Assembly (NCBI GenBank): GCA_021372515.1 | Contig: JAJFUG010000044.1 | Span: forward strand, 1-44,212 | Origin: a bacterium | Lineage (GTDB): Bacteria > Gemmatimonadota > Glassbacteria > GWA2-58-10 | Reading direction: 5' to 3' | Length of the DNA: 44,212 nucleotides | Shown here: one piece after another, positions 43,261 to 44,212 of the stretch | How positions within the stretch are numbered: position 1 is the first letter of the stretch | Layout: the number at the start of each line of letters is the position of its first letter | The notes under the pieces: model-generated | The model's database searches: none | What the model was told of the DNA's origin: nothing | What the model saw: only the letters and a program-made list of their open reading frames with translations | Translations under genes and position numbers: made by a program

Positions 43261-44212
43261 TCAGAAATTCAGCTCCAGTCCCGTCCGGATCTGTCTGGCC
43301 CGGCCCCACATCCTCTTGTCCATGGTGTCATCCATGACCGACTGGGCGATCGCTCCCAGGGCCGCCTCATTCACGGTTAGAATGCCGTTGCCGTCAAAGT
43401 CGGCGTTGAACCGGGGCAGGTTGGCGTCACCGACAGAGAGGTCCGACCATTTCATGTCCACGCCACCTGTTTCGTGGGCATAGGGCTCGAGCGTGTAGCC
43501 GCTCGGGTACGGACGGTTGTCCCGGCTGTTGAAAGCGTTGAAGACCTCGGCAAACGCGCTCACCCTGCGCTGCGCCCCGAGGCTGAACTGCTTGGAGAAC
43601 CGCAGGTCCAGATTGTAGTTCCAGCGGCCGCGGAAGAAATTCAGGCCGCCGACCCGCCGGCCGGAGGCGTCGCGGGTCAGGCTCAGGTCATCGTATTGGG
43701 TCCAGTTCGAGCCACCGATATCCAGGAGCGGCTCACCGCTCTGCAGCGAAAGGACCGCGTAAGCCCGCAGATTCCCGAGTATGGTGTTGGCCACTGTCCC
43801 GCTCCTGTAATCCTCCGGGAAGAGGTAGTCGAACTGGAAGGTGAGCTTGTGGGCGCGGTCGTTATCGATCGGCCGCAACTCGTCCGGCGACACGTAATGC
43901 TCTCCCGTGGCCGGGTCGAGATTGCCGATCAGGCTGGGAGTGTTGGGCGCGCTGCCGGTGGTCCGCGAGAACTGCAGGGTATACATCAGGTTGAACGCGA
44001 AGCTGTTGGAGAAGCGCTTGCGCAGGGTGAGGTCCACCCCCTTGATGTTGCCCATGTCGCGGTTCGTCGCACCGGTGAACCAGTCGCGGATGCGCTCCTC
44101 GGTTTTCCATTTCCAGTAGTCCCGGAAGAACTCCTTGGTCGCCAGGTTGCCGTCAATGTCCCGGTAATAGGCCACCAGGTCCATGACCATGTCGTCGGTC
44201 AACAGGTAGCTC
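43261..44212 (-). CDS. TonB-dependent receptor, cassette 2 (C-terminal part; 5' end beyond window)
   Basis: About 317 residues of the C-terminal barrel are visible, open to the right edge, so the real start is outside the window. It matches the cassette 1 receptor closely: DLVAYYRDIDGN, NIKGVDLTLRKRFSNSFAFNLMYTLQFSRTTGS, RWNYNLDLRFSKQFSLG, and the ending RQIRTGLELNF with a terminal Phe. DFDGNGILTVNE at 43401-43366 is a perfect EF-hand loop placed exactly as in the paralogue (46 residues from the end in both). It lies 85 bp upstream of the surface-protein gene. Confidence 0.9.
   Translation of the reverse strand, partial: SYLLTDDMVMDLVAYYRDIDGNLATKEFFRDYWKWKTEERIRDWFTGATNRDMGNIKGVDLTLRKRFSNSFAFNLMYTLQFSRTTGSAPNTPSLIGNLDPATGEHYVSPDELRPIDNDRAHKLTFQFDYLFPEDYRSGTVANTILGNLRAYAVLSLQSGEPLLDIGGSNWTQYDDLSLTRDASGRRVGGLNFFRGRWNYNLDLRFSKQFSLGAQRRVSAFAEVFNAFNSRDNRPYPSGYTLEPYAHETGGVDMKWSDLSVGDANLPRFNADFDGNGILTVNEAALGAIAQSVMDDTMDKRMWGRARQIRTGLELNF

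Noticed and set aside
1-44212. CRISPR arrays, tRNA/rRNA genes, insertion sequences, prophage or integration sites
   Set aside because: No regularly spaced direct repeats, transposase or integrase-like products, or recognisable structural RNA genes were found by reading.

Overview
The window is high-GC bacterial DNA, densely coded and almost entirely on the minus strand; one large sensor kinase runs the other way. Its makeup is TonB-dependent receptors with an N-terminal carboxypeptidase-regulatory-like domain, PorV/PorQ-type outer-membrane proteins, secreted proteins with a type IX-secretion/FlgD-Ig-like C-terminal domain, many twin-arginine signals, and glycoside hydrolases. This fits a Gram-negative carbohydrate degrader of the Fibrobacteres-Chlorobi-Bacteroidetes superphylum or a neighbouring uncultivated phylum. 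No rRNA, tRNA, marker gene, CRISPR array or insertion sequence was seen, so the lineage is inferred and not resolved.

Left part (1-14.2 kb): a GH38 alpha-mannosidase cut by the left edge; a Tat-exported protein of unknown function with an HEXXH motif; a GH20 beta-hexosaminidase; an exported flavodoxin-fold protein; a Tat-exported cupin; an exported metallo-beta-lactamase-fold protein; an Nramp-like transporter with an MttB-superfamily methyltransferase; a NagB-type glucosamine-6-phosphate deaminase; and a secreted right-handed beta-helix protein.

Centre (14.4-30.9 kb): cassette 1, transcribed leftward, is TonB-dependent receptor, then a 1090-residue surface protein, then a PorV-like barrel. 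Upstream lie a sigma-54 response regulator, a periplasmic beta-propeller sensor kinase and a GH2 beta-mannosidase. Sigma-54-like -24/-12 elements precede both the receptor and the sensor gene, suggesting that the two-component pair controls the cassette and itself.

Right part (31-44.2 kb): a 1480-residue multi-PAS hybrid histidine kinase on the plus strand with a good sigma-70 promoter, a second Tat-exported beta-helix protein, a Tat-exported nitrilase-superfamily amidase, and cassette 2. Cassette 2 is a paralogue of cassette 1 in the same gene order; its receptor runs off the right edge.

Taken together, alpha-mannosidase, beta-mannosidase, beta-hexosaminidase and glucosamine-6-P deaminase suggest breakdown of mannose/GlcNAc glycans such as N-glycan cores. 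The two receptor/surface-protein/PorV cassettes look like uptake or surface-assembly machines that play the part of SusCD pairs but lack SusD. Both receptors carry a canonical EF-hand calcium loop just before their last beta-strand, and both surface proteins carry an N-terminal DxDGDG motif. This SusD-less, possibly calcium-dependent cassette is the best candidate in the window for an undescribed system.
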